This document shows, in pieces, positions 6,712 to 15,399 of a stretch of 37,317 nt of DNA; the first letter of the stretch is position 1; each line of letters begins with the position of its first letter. The DNA lies in assembly GCA_031366605.1 (NCBI GenBank), contig JANLOO010000045.1, positions 1 through 37,317 on the forward strand, in the 5' to 3' direction. Made by a program: the position numbers and the translations under genes. Source of the DNA: CALMEC01 sp031366605 (GTDB lineage: Bacteria; Actinomycetota; Thermoleophilia; Miltoncostaeales; Miltoncostaeaceae). The notes below the pieces were generated by a model. It saw only the letters and a program-made list of their open reading frames with translations. It had not been told where the DNA came from and did not search any database.

Positions 6712-8187
6712 GTGCCACCACCGATCCGCCCCGACATCACCGAGCCCTGCCGCGTGCGGTTTGCGCCCAGCCCCACCGGCAGCCTGCACGTGGGTGGTGC
6801 ACGCACGGCGCTGTTCAACTGGCTGATCGCGCGCAAGACCGGCGGCACGTTCGTGTTGCGGATGGAGGACACCGACCGCGAGCGTTCCACGCCCGAGAGC
6901 GAGGCCGAGATCCTGCGCGTACTCACGTGGCTCGGGCTTGACTGGGACGAGGGGCCGTTCCGCCAGAGCGAGCGCGAGGATGTCTACCGCGACGCAATCG
7001 CCAAGCTCCGGGAGGTCGGCGCGGTGTACGCGGCGTATGAGACGGTTGACGAGTTGAACGCCCAGCGTGAGGCCGCCCGCCAGGACAAGCGTGCCCCGGT
7101 GGTGCGGTGCAAGCGCGAGTACACCGAGGCCGAGCTGGCGGCGTTCGCTGTCGAGGGACGCGACCCGGTCTGGCGGTTCGCGGTGCCGGTGGAGGGGCAG
7201 ACGGTCATCGAGGACATGGTGCGCGGACCGGTCACGTTCGACCACGGCAACATCGAAGACTTCGTCGTCGCGCGCTCTGACGACACGCCCACGTACAACC
7301 TGGCCGCGGCGGTCGACGATGTCGAGATGAAGATCAGCCACGTCATCCGCGGCGAGGACCACATCTCAAACACACCCAAGCAGATGCTGGTCATGCGGGC
7401 GCTGGGCGCCGAGCCGCCGCAGTACGCGCACATTCCGCTGATCCTGGGCGCCGACAAGAAACGCCTGTCCAAGCGCCACGGCGCGGCGTCGGTCGAGGAG
7501 TTCGAAGCCGACGGGTTTCTGGCCGAACCGTTGGTCAACTCCCTCGCGCTGATCGGCTGGAGCTACGACGACAAGACCGAGCGCTTCACGCTGCCCGAGC
7601 TCGTGCAGGCGTTCAGCATCGCGCGTGTCTCCAAGGGCGGTGCGGTCTTCGACCAGCGCAAGACCGAGGTCATGCACGGCCGGTACCTGCGGATGATGGA
7701 CCCGCAGGCATTCGAGGACGTGCTGGTCGAGTACCTGACCAACACGGGGTTCATCGCAGCGCACGGCGGGGCCGAGGCCGAGGCCCGTGTGCGGCGGAGC
7801 TCGAAGGCGGTCAAGGGCAAGATCAGCAAGCTCAGCGAGTACCATCAGCTGGCCGGCTGGATGTTCGTCCCGCACCAGATCGACCCCGAGGCGTGGGAGA
7901 AGCTGACCGCCGACGTCAAGCACTCCATCCAGGTCATCGGCGGCGCCCTGGGGCGGCTCGAAGCCCTTCCAGAGTGGCAGCTGCAGGGCATCAAGGACGC
8001 ACTCCAAGATCAACTTCACATCCTCGGCGAGAACGCCCGTGACTTCCTTGAGCCCCAGCGCATCACGGTGACCGGCAAGACGGTCTCGACGGGGGTCTAC
8101 GAGAGCATCGAACTCTGCGGCCGCGACGAGGCGATCGCCCGCTACCGCACAATCCTCGGTCGCCTGGCCGACCTCTGGGCCGCGTAG
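6712..8187 (+). CDS. gltX: Glutamate--tRNA ligase
   Basis: This 491-residue class Ic aminoacyl-tRNA synthetase charges tRNA-Glu. The HIGH-type signature appears as FAPSPTGSLHVGGARTALFN near the N-terminus, followed by RMEDTDRERS. The KMSKS equivalent is KKRLSKRHGA at about residue 250. A C-terminal helical anticodon-binding region completes a normal length. The frame is open further upstream into the divergent nfo gene, so GTG 6712 is chosen: it gives the expected short N-terminus before the catalytic domain and leaves room for the nfo promoter. Whether the enzyme is discriminating or charges tRNA-Gln as well cannot be told here. Confidence 0.96.
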   Translation: MPPPIRPDITEPCRVRFAPSPTGSLHVGGARTALFNWLIARKTGGTFVLRMEDTDRERSTPESEAEILRVLTWLGLDWDEGPFRQSEREDVYRDAIAKLREVGAVYAAYETVDELNAQREAARQDKRAPVVRCKREYTEAELAAFAVEGRDPVWRFAVPVEGQTVIEDMVRGPVTFDHGNIEDFVVARSDDTPTYNLAAAVDDVEMKISHVIRGEDHISNTPKQMLVMRALGAEPPQYAHIPLILGADKKRLSKRHGAASVEEFEADGFLAEPLVNSLALIGWSYDDKTERFTLPELVQAFSIARVSKGGAVFDQRKTEVMHGRYLRMMDPQAFEDVLVEYLTNTGFIAAHGGAEAEARVRRSSKAVKGKISKLSEYHQLAGWMFVPHQIDPEAWEKLTADVKHSIQVIGGALGRLEALPEWQLQGIKDALQDQLHILGENARDFLEPQRITVTGKTVSTGVYESIELCGRDEAIARYRTILGRLADLWAA

Positions 8188-8193
8188 GTCTCG

Positions 8194-9210
8194 ATGGCCA
8201 CCGAGTACCGGACACTCGATGTGGCTGGGCGGGAGGTGCGCCTGTCGAACCCCGACAAGGTGTTCTTCCCCGAGATCGGGGTCACCAAGCTGGGGCTCGT
8301 CGAGTACTACCTGGCGGTCGCTGACGCGGCGCTCATCCATCTGCGTGAGCGGCCGACGGTGATGAAGCGGTATGTCAACGGGGCGGCGGCGGAGCCGTTC
8401 TTCCAAAAACGCGTGCCCAACGGTGCGCCTGAGTGGCTCGAGACGGCGACCGTCAGCTTTCCGAGTGGCCGCACCGCGACCGAACTCTGTCCCAACGATG
8501 CGGCGCACCTGGTGTGGGCTGTCAACCTGGGCGTCATCGACTTCAACCCGTGGCCGGTGCGACGCGCGGACCTGGACCGGCCCGACGAGCTTCGCGTCGA
8601 CCTGGACCCGCAGCCGGACGTGCCCTGGGATTGGGTGCGTCGTGTGGCGCTGACCGTGGGGGATGTCTTGACGGACCACGGCCTGGTCGGGTTCCCCAAG
8701 ACGTCGGGATCACGTGGCATCCACATCAACGTACGGATTCCCCCGGAGCACGACTTCACCGAGGTTCGACGTGCGGCGTTGGCCTTGGCCCGCGAGGTGG
8801 AGCGACGAGTGCCCGAGTTGGCCACCAGCAAGTGGTGGAAGGAAGAACGCCACGGCGTGTTCGTCGACTACAACCAGAACGCCCGGGATCGCACGGTCGC
8901 CTCCGCCTACTCCGTCCGCCCGGTGCCGAATGCCCGCGTCTCGTGTCCGCTGCGTTGGGACGAAGTGGCCGATGTCGAGCCCGACGACCTGCGAATCGAC
9001 ACGGTGCCGCAACGTGTGGCAACGGTGGGGGACCCGTCGGCCGAGATCGACGCGCACGCGGGATCGCTGGACCAGCTCCTCGCGCTGGCGGCGCGGGACG
9101 AGGAGGGAGGCCTGGGAGACGCCCCGTGGCCGCCGCACTTTCGCAAGCAACGCGGTGAGCCCAAGCGCGTTCAGCCCAGCAGGGCCCGGCCCGAGGACGA
9201 CGCGAGTTAG
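8194..9210 (+). CDS. Stand-alone LigD-type polymerase/primase (PolDom) of non-homologous end joining
   Basis: The 338-residue protein is an archaeo-eukaryotic primase-like polymerase domain of the LigD family, which fills gaps at DNA ends during Ku-dependent repair. Visible features are the N-terminal KVFFPEIGVTK and MKRYVNGAAAEPFFQKR blocks, the metal-binding DLDP motif (residues 133-136, in ELRVDLDPQPD), the SGSRGIHI motif for nucleotide binding and VDYNQNARDRTVASAYSVR carrying the third acidic residue. No ligase or phosphoesterase domain is attached. It begins 6 bp after gltX, so the two are probably cotranscribed, and it meets the next gene tail to tail. A separate ATP-dependent ligase lies 0.8 kb away. 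No Ku gene is in the window. Confidence 0.92.
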   Translation: MATEYRTLDVAGREVRLSNPDKVFFPEIGVTKLGLVEYYLAVADAALIHLRERPTVMKRYVNGAAAEPFFQKRVPNGAPEWLETATVSFPSGRTATELCPNDAAHLVWAVNLGVIDFNPWPVRRADLDRPDELRVDLDPQPDVPWDWVRRVALTVGDVLTDHGLVGFPKTSGSRGIHINVRIPPEHDFTEVRRAALALAREVERRVPELATSKWWKEERHGVFVDYNQNARDRTVASAYSVRPVPNARVSCPLRWDEVADVEPDDLRIDTVPQRVATVGDPSAEIDAHAGSLDQLLALAARDEEGGLGDAPWPPHFRKQRGEPKRVQPSRARPEDDAS

Positions 9211-9213
9211 GGC

Positions 9214-10011
9214 TCAGTTTCGCCTTGCACGGAGCGAATAGAGGAGTGGGAGGGTCGGCATCTCGTCGGGCAGCCAGTAGCGCCCTTGGTCGTCGCGGGT
9301 CACGAACGGCCAGCGCCCGAACACGGTGAAGGGATGCTCCGAGAACAGCTCGAGCGTGAACCCGTCTTCGAGCAGTGCGCCGATCACACGACTGATCGGG
9401 TGGATCCACGAGAGCGTCGTGTTCTGGACGAACGCCGGCCCCTCCGGCATCGCGTAGGTGCCGGGCGCGTCCTCACGGATTGGAACGTCGTGAAAGTACG
9501 GGTACCGCGCGACCAGATCCTCGTCGCCCAAAACGTCGCTCATCGGGTGGGTTTCGACCAGGTACAGAACACCGCCGGGGCGCAACAGATCGCGCACGAC
9601 CCGCGCCCACCGGGTGATGTCCGGCAGCCAGCAGAGTGCGCCGATACCGGTGTAGACGATGTCGAACGTTCGGTCCAGAGCCTGCGGGGCGTCGTACACA
9701 TCGCTGAGGACGAACGTTGCGTCCAAGCCCAGCTCGGTGGCCAGGGTGTTGGCCGCGTCGATCGCGGGCTGCGAGAAATCGAGGCCCGTCACGCGTGCGC
9801 CCAGGCGCGCCCAGCTCATCGAGTCGAGCCCGAAGTGGCACTGCAGATGCACGAGATGCCGGCCCGCGACATCGCCCAGCTCATCGACTTCGAAGCCGCG
9901 GAGGTCCGAGCGGCCCGCGCGAAAGCCTTCGACGTCGTAGAACGCGCTCGTCACGTGCATCGGCGCACGTTCGTTCCACCACGCCCGGTTGGTCTCACGC
10001 CAGTCCTCCAT
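9214..10011 (-). CDS. Class I SAM-dependent methyltransferase
   Basis: The 265-residue protein has a methyltransferase fold: HLVHLQCHFGLDSMSWARLG as motif I, VTGLDFSQPAIDAA as the acidic loop, and FDIVYTGIGALCWLPD before LLRPGGVLYLVE. The N-terminal MEDWRETNRAWWNERAP is shared by many actinobacterial proteins of this type. ATG 10011 is preferred over a longer frame to 10041: it lies two bases after the stop of the upstream ligase gene and has GGAG 11 nt before it. Translational coupling with the ligase is likely. The substrate is unknown, and association with a repair ligase may be incidental. Confidence 0.87.
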   Translation of the reverse strand: MEDWRETNRAWWNERAPMHVTSAFYDVEGFRAGRSDLRGFEVDELGDVAGRHLVHLQCHFGLDSMSWARLGARVTGLDFSQPAIDAANTLATELGLDATFVLSDVYDAPQALDRTFDIVYTGIGALCWLPDITRWARVVRDLLRPGGVLYLVETHPMSDVLGDEDLVARYPYFHDVPIREDAPGTYAMPEGPAFVQNTTLSWIHPISRVIGALLEDGFTLELFSEHPFTVFGRWPFVTRDDQGRYWLPDEMPTLPLLYSLRARRN

Positions 10012-10013
10012 TG

Positions 10014-10958
10014 TCACTGCTCCAGTTGGTCGACGGTGCATTGGGTGGGGGGCTTGTCATCACGAAACCGCAGGGTTTTGGCCCCGTGGCGGATCCGTCC
10101 TGCGCTCGTGTGGTCGAAGCTGATCTCGACGACCAACTCGGGACGTAGGCCGATCCACTCCAGGTCGCGGTCGGCGCTCCAACGACTGGGGTCCGCTGAG
10201 CCGCGGTCGCCGCTCTCGTATGGGGCCAGCAGCGCGGGAAGCTCCCGCTTCTCCTTGGCGCTGAACCCGGAGCTGTGCCCGACCACCCGCAGCCGGCCGT
10301 CCGCCTCGTAGCAGCCCAGGATCAGCGACCCGACCGTGCCCTCGAGTTTTCCGGGACGCCAACCCATCACGACGCAATCGATCGTCCTGATGCGCTTGAT
10401 CTTGACCATCCCGCGCCGCTCACCGGGGAGGTACGGTGCGTCGCGCTCCTTAGCGATCACACCTTCGGCGGTCTGGAGCCACCTGGTCGCCTCGGCCGCA
10501 GTGTGTACCAGGGGACTCACCTCGACCGGCGCCGCCACGGTCTGCTCCAGACGCTGACGCCGCACGGCGAAGGGCTCGGCGAGCAGGGACTCATCCCCGA
10601 ACGCAAGCAGATCGAAGGCGACGAACGTCGTGGGTATCGCTTCTGCCAACAACGCCACGCGCGACGCGGCCGGGTGGATGCGGCTCTGCAGCGCCTCGAA
10701 ATCCTCACGACCATCGGATCCGCGGATGACGATCTCGCCGTCCAGCACGTAGCGCCCGGCGGCAAACCGCAGCTCGGGGAAGTAGCGGCCGAGCGGCTTT
10801 GCGCCCCGCGACTGAATCATGACGTCGGTTCCATCGACGAACACGATTGCCCGAAAACCGTCGAACTTCGGCTCATACAGCCAGCCGTCGCCGTCCGGAA
10901 GCTCGGCCGCCGATCGCGCCAACTGCGGGGCAAGGGGCGGTGCAAGCGGCAGCGGCAT
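10014..10958 (-). CDS. ATP-dependent DNA ligase (LigC/LigD-ligase type)
   Basis: The 314-residue ligase has the nucleotidyltransferase motif I with the AMP-accepting lysine in YEPKFDGFRA (about residues 28-37). It is followed by SRGAKPL, the metal-binding glutamate region YVLDGEIVI, VAFDLLAFG, EGVIAKERDAPY and the motif V-like MVKIKRIRTIDCVV. An OB-fold C-terminus follows (GSLILGCYEADG, RPELVVEISFDH, RFRDDKPP). The size matches actinobacterial LigC and the free ligase domain of LigD. With the separate PolDom gene at 8194-9210 it forms a split version of the LigD functions. It is upstream of, and probably cotranscribed with, the methyltransferase. Confidence 0.93.
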   Translation of the reverse strand: MPLPLAPPLAPQLARSAAELPDGDGWLYEPKFDGFRAIVFVDGTDVMIQSRGAKPLGRYFPELRFAAGRYVLDGEIVIRGSDGREDFEALQSRIHPAASRVALLAEAIPTTFVAFDLLAFGDESLLAEPFAVRRQRLEQTVAAPVEVSPLVHTAAEATRWLQTAEGVIAKERDAPYLPGERRGMVKIKRIRTIDCVVMGWRPGKLEGTVGSLILGCYEADGRLRVVGHSSGFSAKEKRELPALLAPYESGDRGSADPSRWSADRDLEWIGLRPELVVEISFDHTSAGRIRHGAKTLRFRDDKPPTQCTVDQLEQ

Positions 10959-11047
10959 CCGCGCAGACTACCCGGGCACCGGTGCCGACTTGCGGCGGCG
11001 AACACGACCATTGTGATCGCTCACGAGATGCAGCAGTCAACACAGAA

Positions 11048-11122
11048 TCGGGGCGGCCGGATTCGAACCGGCGACTTCCGCGTCCCAAACGCGGCACTCT
11101 AACCAAGCTGAGCTACGCCCCG
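11048..11122 (-). tRNA. tRNA-Pro (anticodon UGG)
   Basis: The minus strand reads CGGGGCGTAGCTCAGCTTGG and closes with the acceptor partner CGCCCCG plus discriminator A. The anticodon stem CCGCG/CGCGG encloses the loop TTTGGGA, giving anticodon UGG for proline codons. The T arm GCCGG/CCGGC with loop TTCGAAT is intact. No 3' CCA is encoded. I found no duplicated tRNA end nearby, in contrast to tRNA-Gly. Confidence 0.95.
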
Positions 11123-11189
11123 ACGACCGGTGAAGCTTCGCACAAGATGACGTTGATCGCCGAGCCGGCGCGCCGAACGCGACGAACCG

Positions 11190-11606
11190 CTACTCCTCGA
11201 GTGCGCTCGGGTCCATGTAGAAGACCTCCCACAAGTGCCCGTCGGGGTCGTAAAAGCTGCGTCCGTACATGAACTCCGTGTCCATCGGTTCGTTGGCCGG
11301 CAGGCCTCCGGCGGCAAGGGCGGTATCGGCGACTGCGTCGACATCGTCGCGGCTGTCAGCGGTCAGCGCGAGGATCGCCTCGGTGTGGGTCGTCGCGTCA
11401 CACACCGCCTTGGTCGTGAACTCCTCAAAGCGCTCCTGGACCAGCAACATGACGAAGGCCTCGTCGCTGATGATCAGGCAGGTCGCCTCATCGTCGGTGA
11501 ACCGTGCATCGAACGCAAACCCAAGGGCGGTGAAGAACGCGCCCGATCGGTCCAGGTCCGTGATGGGGAGGTTGACGAAGATCTTGCGAGACTGAGCAGT
11601 GGTCAC
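11190..11606 (-). CDS. VOC (glyoxalase/bleomycin-resistance) family protein
   Basis: The 138-residue protein follows the VOC pattern: KIFVNLPITDLDRSGAFFTALGF at the N-terminus, EAFVMLLVQERFEEF in the middle, and SFYDPDGHLWEVFYMDP at the C-terminus, where the Glu (GHLWEV) is the usual metal ligand. VOC proteins include metal-dependent enzymes and antibiotic-binding proteins, and nothing here fixes the role. The frame extends to 11693, but GTG 11606 gives the normal short N-terminus before the first strand. It is divergent from ppa. Confidence 0.88.
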   Translation of the reverse strand: MTTAQSRKIFVNLPITDLDRSGAFFTALGFAFDARFTDDEATCLIISDEAFVMLLVQERFEEFTTKAVCDATTHTEAILALTADSRDDVDAVADTALAAGGLPANEPMDTEFMYGRSFYDPDGHLWEVFYMDPSALEE

Positions 11607-11730
11607 GGGTTTCTCGATCTCCTCGCAGGTTGCAGTGGGCGCGGGCCGCGCCGGCACGCCTGAGAGCATGCCAAACGGGTACTGGGGCGGCACAGCTAGG
11701 ATGCGCAGCCCCGAGATCTGAGGAGTTCAC

Positions 11731-12276
11731 GTGCACCCATGGCATGACATCTACATTGACGACGAACAGGTGGACGAGGCGTTCCCGGTCGTCATCGAAG
11801 TGCCGAAGGGCAGCAAGAACAAGTACGAGCTCGACAAAGAGATCGGGATGCTCAAGCTGGACCGGGTGCTCTACAGCGCGGTGCACTACCCGGCCAACTA
11901 CGGCTTCATCCCGCGGACGTACTGCGACGACGGTGACCCGCTCGACGTGCTGGTGCTCGGACAGGAGCCCGTGGTGCCGATGAGCATCGTGATGTCCCGC
12001 CCGATCGGCGTCATGCGCATGCGCGATGACAAGGGCATCGACGACAAGATCGTGGCGGTCAACATCTACGACCCGGCCGTCAACGAGTACACCCGCCACG
12101 ATCAGCTTCCCGGGCACGTGTTGCGCGAGATGATGCGGTTCTTCCAGGACTACAAAGTGCTCGAACACAAAGAAGTCGTCATTGACGAGCCGCTCGGGGC
12201 GGCCGAGGCGATTGTGATCATCCGGGAGTCTCTGGAGCTGTACCGCAAACTTCGCCGGGGTGAACTCGCCTCATGA
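11731..12276 (+). CDS. ppa: Inorganic pyrophosphatase (family I)
   Basis: This soluble enzyme hydrolyses PPi to two phosphates and drives biosynthetic reactions. The 181 residues contain FPVVIEVPKGSKNKYELDKE, the AVHYPANYGFIPRTYCDDGDPLDVLVLG signature whose aspartates bind magnesium, and DKIVAVN further on. Length is normal. The start is GTG 11731, with GAGGAG at 11719-11724 in good position. A TAGGAT hexamer at 11697-11702 is a likely -10 element. The stop codon overlaps an upstream in-frame ATG of the next gene (ATGA), so the two may be cotranscribed. Confidence 0.97.
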   Translation: MHPWHDIYIDDEQVDEAFPVVIEVPKGSKNKYELDKEIGMLKLDRVLYSAVHYPANYGFIPRTYCDDGDPLDVLVLGQEPVVPMSIVMSRPIGVMRMRDDKGIDDKIVAVNIYDPAVNEYTRHDQLPGHVLREMMRFFQDYKVLEHKEVVIDEPLGAAEAIVIIRESLELYRKLRRGELAS

Positions 12277-12314
12277 GGCGGGACGCGCGGCCAAGCGTCG
12301 CGCGTAGTCCGAGC

Positions 12315-13277
12315 ATGAACCGCCGTACGTTCCTGATGCGTGCCGCCGCGGGTGTCGCCGCCGCGCGGCTCGGCTCGGCCGGTGGCGCATCGGCGACGTC
12401 AGCAGGCCCGCTCGTGTTGGTCACCGCGGACACCGAGGGGCACGTCGCGGTCGTCAACGCGGCGACGGGAAAGATCCTGCGGCGTCTCGGCACCGCCGAT
12501 GGGCCGCGCAGCATCGAGCGGGTTGCCGGCGCGGCAATCGTCGCGCACACCGAACTCGGACGGATCACGCTGATCGACACCCAGACGTTCGAGCGGCAGC
12601 GAATCCTCAGCCGGTTCGCCGAGCCGCGCTACACCGCCGCACACCCGGACGGACGGCACGCGTTGATCTCGGACTCGGGCCTGGGCGAGGTCATCGTGCT
12701 GGACGTCGCGCGTCGCCGGGTGGTGGCCCGGGTGTCGGTCGGCGGAAAGGCGCGGCATCTGGCGATTGATCCAACTGGGCGGCGGCTGTGGACGGCTCTC
12801 GGCACCAAGGCGGAGCGCATCGCGATCGTCGACGTCAGCGACCCGACAACACCCCGACTCATCCAGACGATCACCACGCCGTTCCTGGCGCACGATGTCG
12901 TGTTCGCGCCCACGGACGATCGCGTGTGGGTCACGTCCGGTGACCGTGGTGCGTTGGCGATCTACGACAGCTCGACCCAACTGGTGGTTCGCCGACTGGC
13001 TGCGCTCGCCCCGCCACAGCACCTCACATTCAGCGAACGCGGTCGCGTCGCCTTCGTGACAAGTGGTGACGATGCGTCCTTGCGGGTCCACGATCTGAAC
13101 GGTCGGCTCTTGCGTGCAGCGCATGTTCCGGAGGGTTCGTACAACGTGTCACGCGGCAACGGGCATGTCTTCACGCCCTCACTCGACCGTGGCACGCTGT
13201 GCCTGCTCGACCGCAATGGGAGTGTGCGAAGAACGGTCCGCGTGGCCGCCGCCGCCCACGACGCCTGCGCGGTCTGA
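12315..13277 (+). CDS. Exported beta-propeller (YVTN-like) repeat protein
   Basis: The 320-residue protein starts with a Tat-type signal, NRRTFLMRAAAGVAAARLG, ending near residue 30. The rest is built of about six or seven repeats of roughly 40 residues with GxVxVVNAATGKILRRL, GRITLIDTQTFERQ, GEVIVLDVARRRVVARVSVGG and similar blades, as in YVTN/quinoprotein-like propellers. A longer frame starts at ATG 12273, but ATG 12315 places the twin-arginine motif at residue 3, as expected for an exported protein. No cofactor ligands are obvious, so a binding role is as likely as an enzymatic one. It follows ppa directly. Confidence 0.85.
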   Translation: MNRRTFLMRAAAGVAAARLGSAGGASATSAGPLVLVTADTEGHVAVVNAATGKILRRLGTADGPRSIERVAGAAIVAHTELGRITLIDTQTFERQRILSRFAEPRYTAAHPDGRHALISDSGLGEVIVLDVARRRVVARVSVGGKARHLAIDPTGRRLWTALGTKAERIAIVDVSDPTTPRLIQTITTPFLAHDVVFAPTDDRVWVTSGDRGALAIYDSSTQLVVRRLAALAPPQHLTFSERGRVAFVTSGDDASLRVHDLNGRLLRAAHVPEGSYNVSRGNGHVFTPSLDRGTLCLLDRNGSVRRTVRVAAAAHDACAV

Positions 13278-13673
13278 GCGGGCAAGTCCACGGTGCCCGA
13301 ATATTCGGCGAATCCGGTGAGCGACAACCGAAGTTGAGGGACAACGGATGCCTCGGTGGCGTTGCAGCTGGCGAAGTGCATGACCCGAACCGCCTCTCGG
13401 CGGGCCGATGCCGACGTAGTGTGGCCACAGCCGCGCCATTCCGGTCGCAGAGCGATGCACGCACCTCCCAAATCGGGCGGGCCACCCTTTGGCTTTACTT
13501 TGATCACTGCGCACGCAGGCTCTCGCGATGCTCGCTCGTTCGCTGGTTCGTTCGAGCGACGTGGGGAGGCGCTTGAAATAGCCATTTGTCGTGTTTGGCG
13601 CCGGTCACTTGTGTCTTAAAATGAGTGAGTGTTGTGACGCTTTTGACACACGTGCGTGTAGCGCTGTCACACG
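13278..13673. other. Intergenic region of about 400 bp
   Basis: I see no convincing gene here. Open frames on both strands lack recognisable motifs and a ribosome-binding site. The right end is AT-richer and holds a promoter-like stretch at 13594-13622. After it comes a repeated TGACACACG/TGTCACACG pair (13644-13652 and 13665-13673) that could bind a regulator. The left 200 bp show no clear structure. Confidence 0.5.
13594..13622 (+). promoter_or_regulatory. Candidate promoter for the zinc-ribbon/HTH-like gene
   Basis: TTTGGC (13594-13599) and TAAAAT (13617-13622) are separated by 17 bp. The -10 element matches the sigma-70 consensus in five of six positions, unusual for such GC-rich DNA. 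It points toward the gene at 13674. Direct TGNCACACG repeats just downstream could serve as operators. Confidence 0.5.
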
Positions 13674-14486
13674 TTGGTGGAGCACAGTTCGGGCGATGGA
13701 GCGCTCGGGACACGGGGGGTTTGTCATCTGCGGCGGCGACGGCCGCGTTGGTTTGGCGTGAGCAGGCGCCTGCGGGGCAAACGGGCGTCGGTTCGGCGAA
13801 CGGCGCGGCCGTTCGCGACCAGGGCAGAGACGGGTGACCGATCGTGTCGGCAGTTGGAGGAGCAGTGGCCGCCGCCGTCCGTGGGCGAGGGACTGCCGGA
13901 CCTTGTGATCGTCCCGCCGTGTGGGATCTGCGGGCACTGCGGGCGCGGGGACAGGGTCCTGCACCACTTGACGCATGGGTTGTCGGTCTGGTTGTGTCAG
14001 GCGCACCGAAGCGACGGTTTCTTGCAGCGGCGCGGGGGCCGGGAGTTCGTCGAGCGGCTTGCGGCCGCGTGGATGGCGACCGGGAAGTTGACGGCCCACA
14101 AACGTGATGCGCTCGTCGCGCACATCCGGCGGGTGGAGGCGGCGGGAGCGCAGCGTGCTCGACCGGGTTCCTATTCGTGGCCCGTGCTTCGCCGCGAGGC
14201 GGAGCGGAGGTTCGCGGCGGGCGAACGGCCGGCCGAGGTGATCTCGGAGCTACGGCTGACGTATCGGGATGGTCCGGCCATGGTCCCGTCTGTACGGACG
14301 ATGCGCCGGTGGTACACGCAGGGCCGGTGGATGGAGACCACGCCGCACAACCGCCGGCACGAACCGCAGACACCTGAACGTCGGTCGCGCCCGAAGTCAC
14401 AGTGGCAGCCGCTTATCGAACTCATCCTCACCGGATACGCCTACTCGTCATCACGAACCCCCGACCACCGGCGAAGCGGCCCCTGA
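13674..14486 (+). CDS. Unrecognised protein with Cys-rich zinc-ribbon-like motif and putative C-terminal HTH
   Basis: I do not recognise a named family. The product of up to 270 residues has a CGICGHCG motif at about residues 85-92. A WLCQAHRS motif with a second Cys and a His lies about 20 residues later, which together could bind zinc. The second half contains a basic helical region, RPGSYSWPVLRREAERRF, then PAEVISELRLTY and VPSVRTMRRWYTQGRW, which looks like an HTH. The order suggests a DNA-binding protein. The start is uncertain: GTG 13674, TTG 13854 and GTG 13881 are all possible, and the first 60 residues of the long form are arginine-rich and may not be coding. Its own promoter appears to lie at 13594-13622. 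The C-terminal tail after the HTH looks disordered. Confidence 0.6.
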   Translation: MVEHSSGDGALGTRGVCHLRRRRPRWFGVSRRLRGKRASVRRTARPFATRAETGDRSCRQLEEQWPPPSVGEGLPDLVIVPPCGICGHCGRGDRVLHHLTHGLSVWLCQAHRSDGFLQRRGGREFVERLAAAWMATGKLTAHKRDALVAHIRRVEAAGAQRARPGSYSWPVLRREAERRFAAGERPAEVISELRLTYRDGPAMVPSVRTMRRWYTQGRWMETTPHNRRHEPQTPERRSRPKSQWQPLIELILTGYAYSSSRTPDHRRSGP

Positions 14487-14544
14487 TGCAGGTGGCAGCG
14501 TTGTGCCTCGAGACATCTCCGAGTGGTCCGACATGCTGACGTCG

Positions 14545-15399
14545 CTACAGGTCCCGGCGGGAGAACGCCCACGCGGCGACGGCGCCGACGATGACCAGGT
14601 AGGCGAGCGACCATAGCCACAGACCGGGGCCACCCGCCTGGGCTCCGCCGAACGGACCCAGGTTGACGATGACGCGTTCAAATCCCTCGGCCTGGGCGGT
14701 GATGCCGTACAGACTGTTCTGGTACAGCGCCTCGAAGGGGAGGGCTCTGCTCGTGAACGTCCCCGCCCGCTCAAGCCGGGCGCTCGGCAGCGCGTCGCCG
14801 ATCTGTCCGAGCAGGCCGCCGACCAGCCCGCCGCCGAAGAGCATGAACACGGCGATGCCGTTTGCCGTGCTGCTCAGGTACACCGATCCCAGCACGGAGA
14901 GCGCCGCAATGATCGCGACCGCACCGGCCATGCCGAGCGCCGGCACGACGACCCGATCCGGCCACCAGTCACCCGCCCAGCGGGTGATCCCAGACGCGGC
15001 GAGGAACATCACCACCACGTACGCGCTACACACGGCAGCAGCGGCCAGGAACCGGCCGGCCAAGACCGCCCGCCGCGAGATCGGTCGTACGAGGATCGGT
15101 TGCAGTAGGCCGCGCTCGGCGTCACCACGGACGGCCCCGAGGGTCAGGAAGACCGCGAGCACGGCACCCAAGAACAAAATCGCGAACATCGCGAGCCCGA
15201 GCAGGATGCCGCCTGCGACCTCGGACGCCCGAAGGGGCGATTCACCGTTCAGGTTCTGCTGAACCTCATCGAACGCTGCCGACGTTCCCCACGCGAACAG
15301 CGCGAGGAACCCGATCGACAGGATCAACACCACGACGAACACGCGGCGGCGCAGGCTCTCCTGGATCGCGTACCGCGCGACCGTCAGCACCCCGTTCAC
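14545..15399 (-). CDS. ABC-2 type transporter permease
   Basis: The 284-residue membrane protein has about six hydrophobic helices, the first after a short cytoplasmic start (YAIQESLRRRVFVVVLILSIGFLALF) and others at FAILFLGAVLAVFLTLG, VCSAYVVVMFLAASG and LVIVGAVAAWAF. The loop GDAERGLLQPILVRPISRRAVLAGRFLA between helices 2 and 3 is the coupling region typical of ABC-2 permeases such as the NosY and multidrug exporter types. Its start overlaps the ATPase stop by 4 nt, so both are made from one message. The substrate is unknown. Confidence 0.9.
   Translation of the reverse strand: MNGVLTVARYAIQESLRRRVFVVVLILSIGFLALFAWGTSAAFDEVQQNLNGESPLRASEVAGGILLGLAMFAILFLGAVLAVFLTLGAVRGDAERGLLQPILVRPISRRAVLAGRFLAAAAVCSAYVVVMFLAASGITRWAGDWWPDRVVVPALGMAGAVAIIAALSVLGSVYLSSTANGIAVFMLFGGGLVGGLLGQIGDALPSARLERAGTFTSRALPFEALYQNSLYGITAQAEGFERVIVNLGPFGGAQAGGPGLWLWSLAYLVIVGAVAAWAFSRRDL

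Noticed and set aside
7366..8679. Minus-strand frame of about 437 codons opposite gltX and the LigD-type polymerase
   Set aside because: Both plus-strand genes are certain and the antisense product has no recognisable domain.
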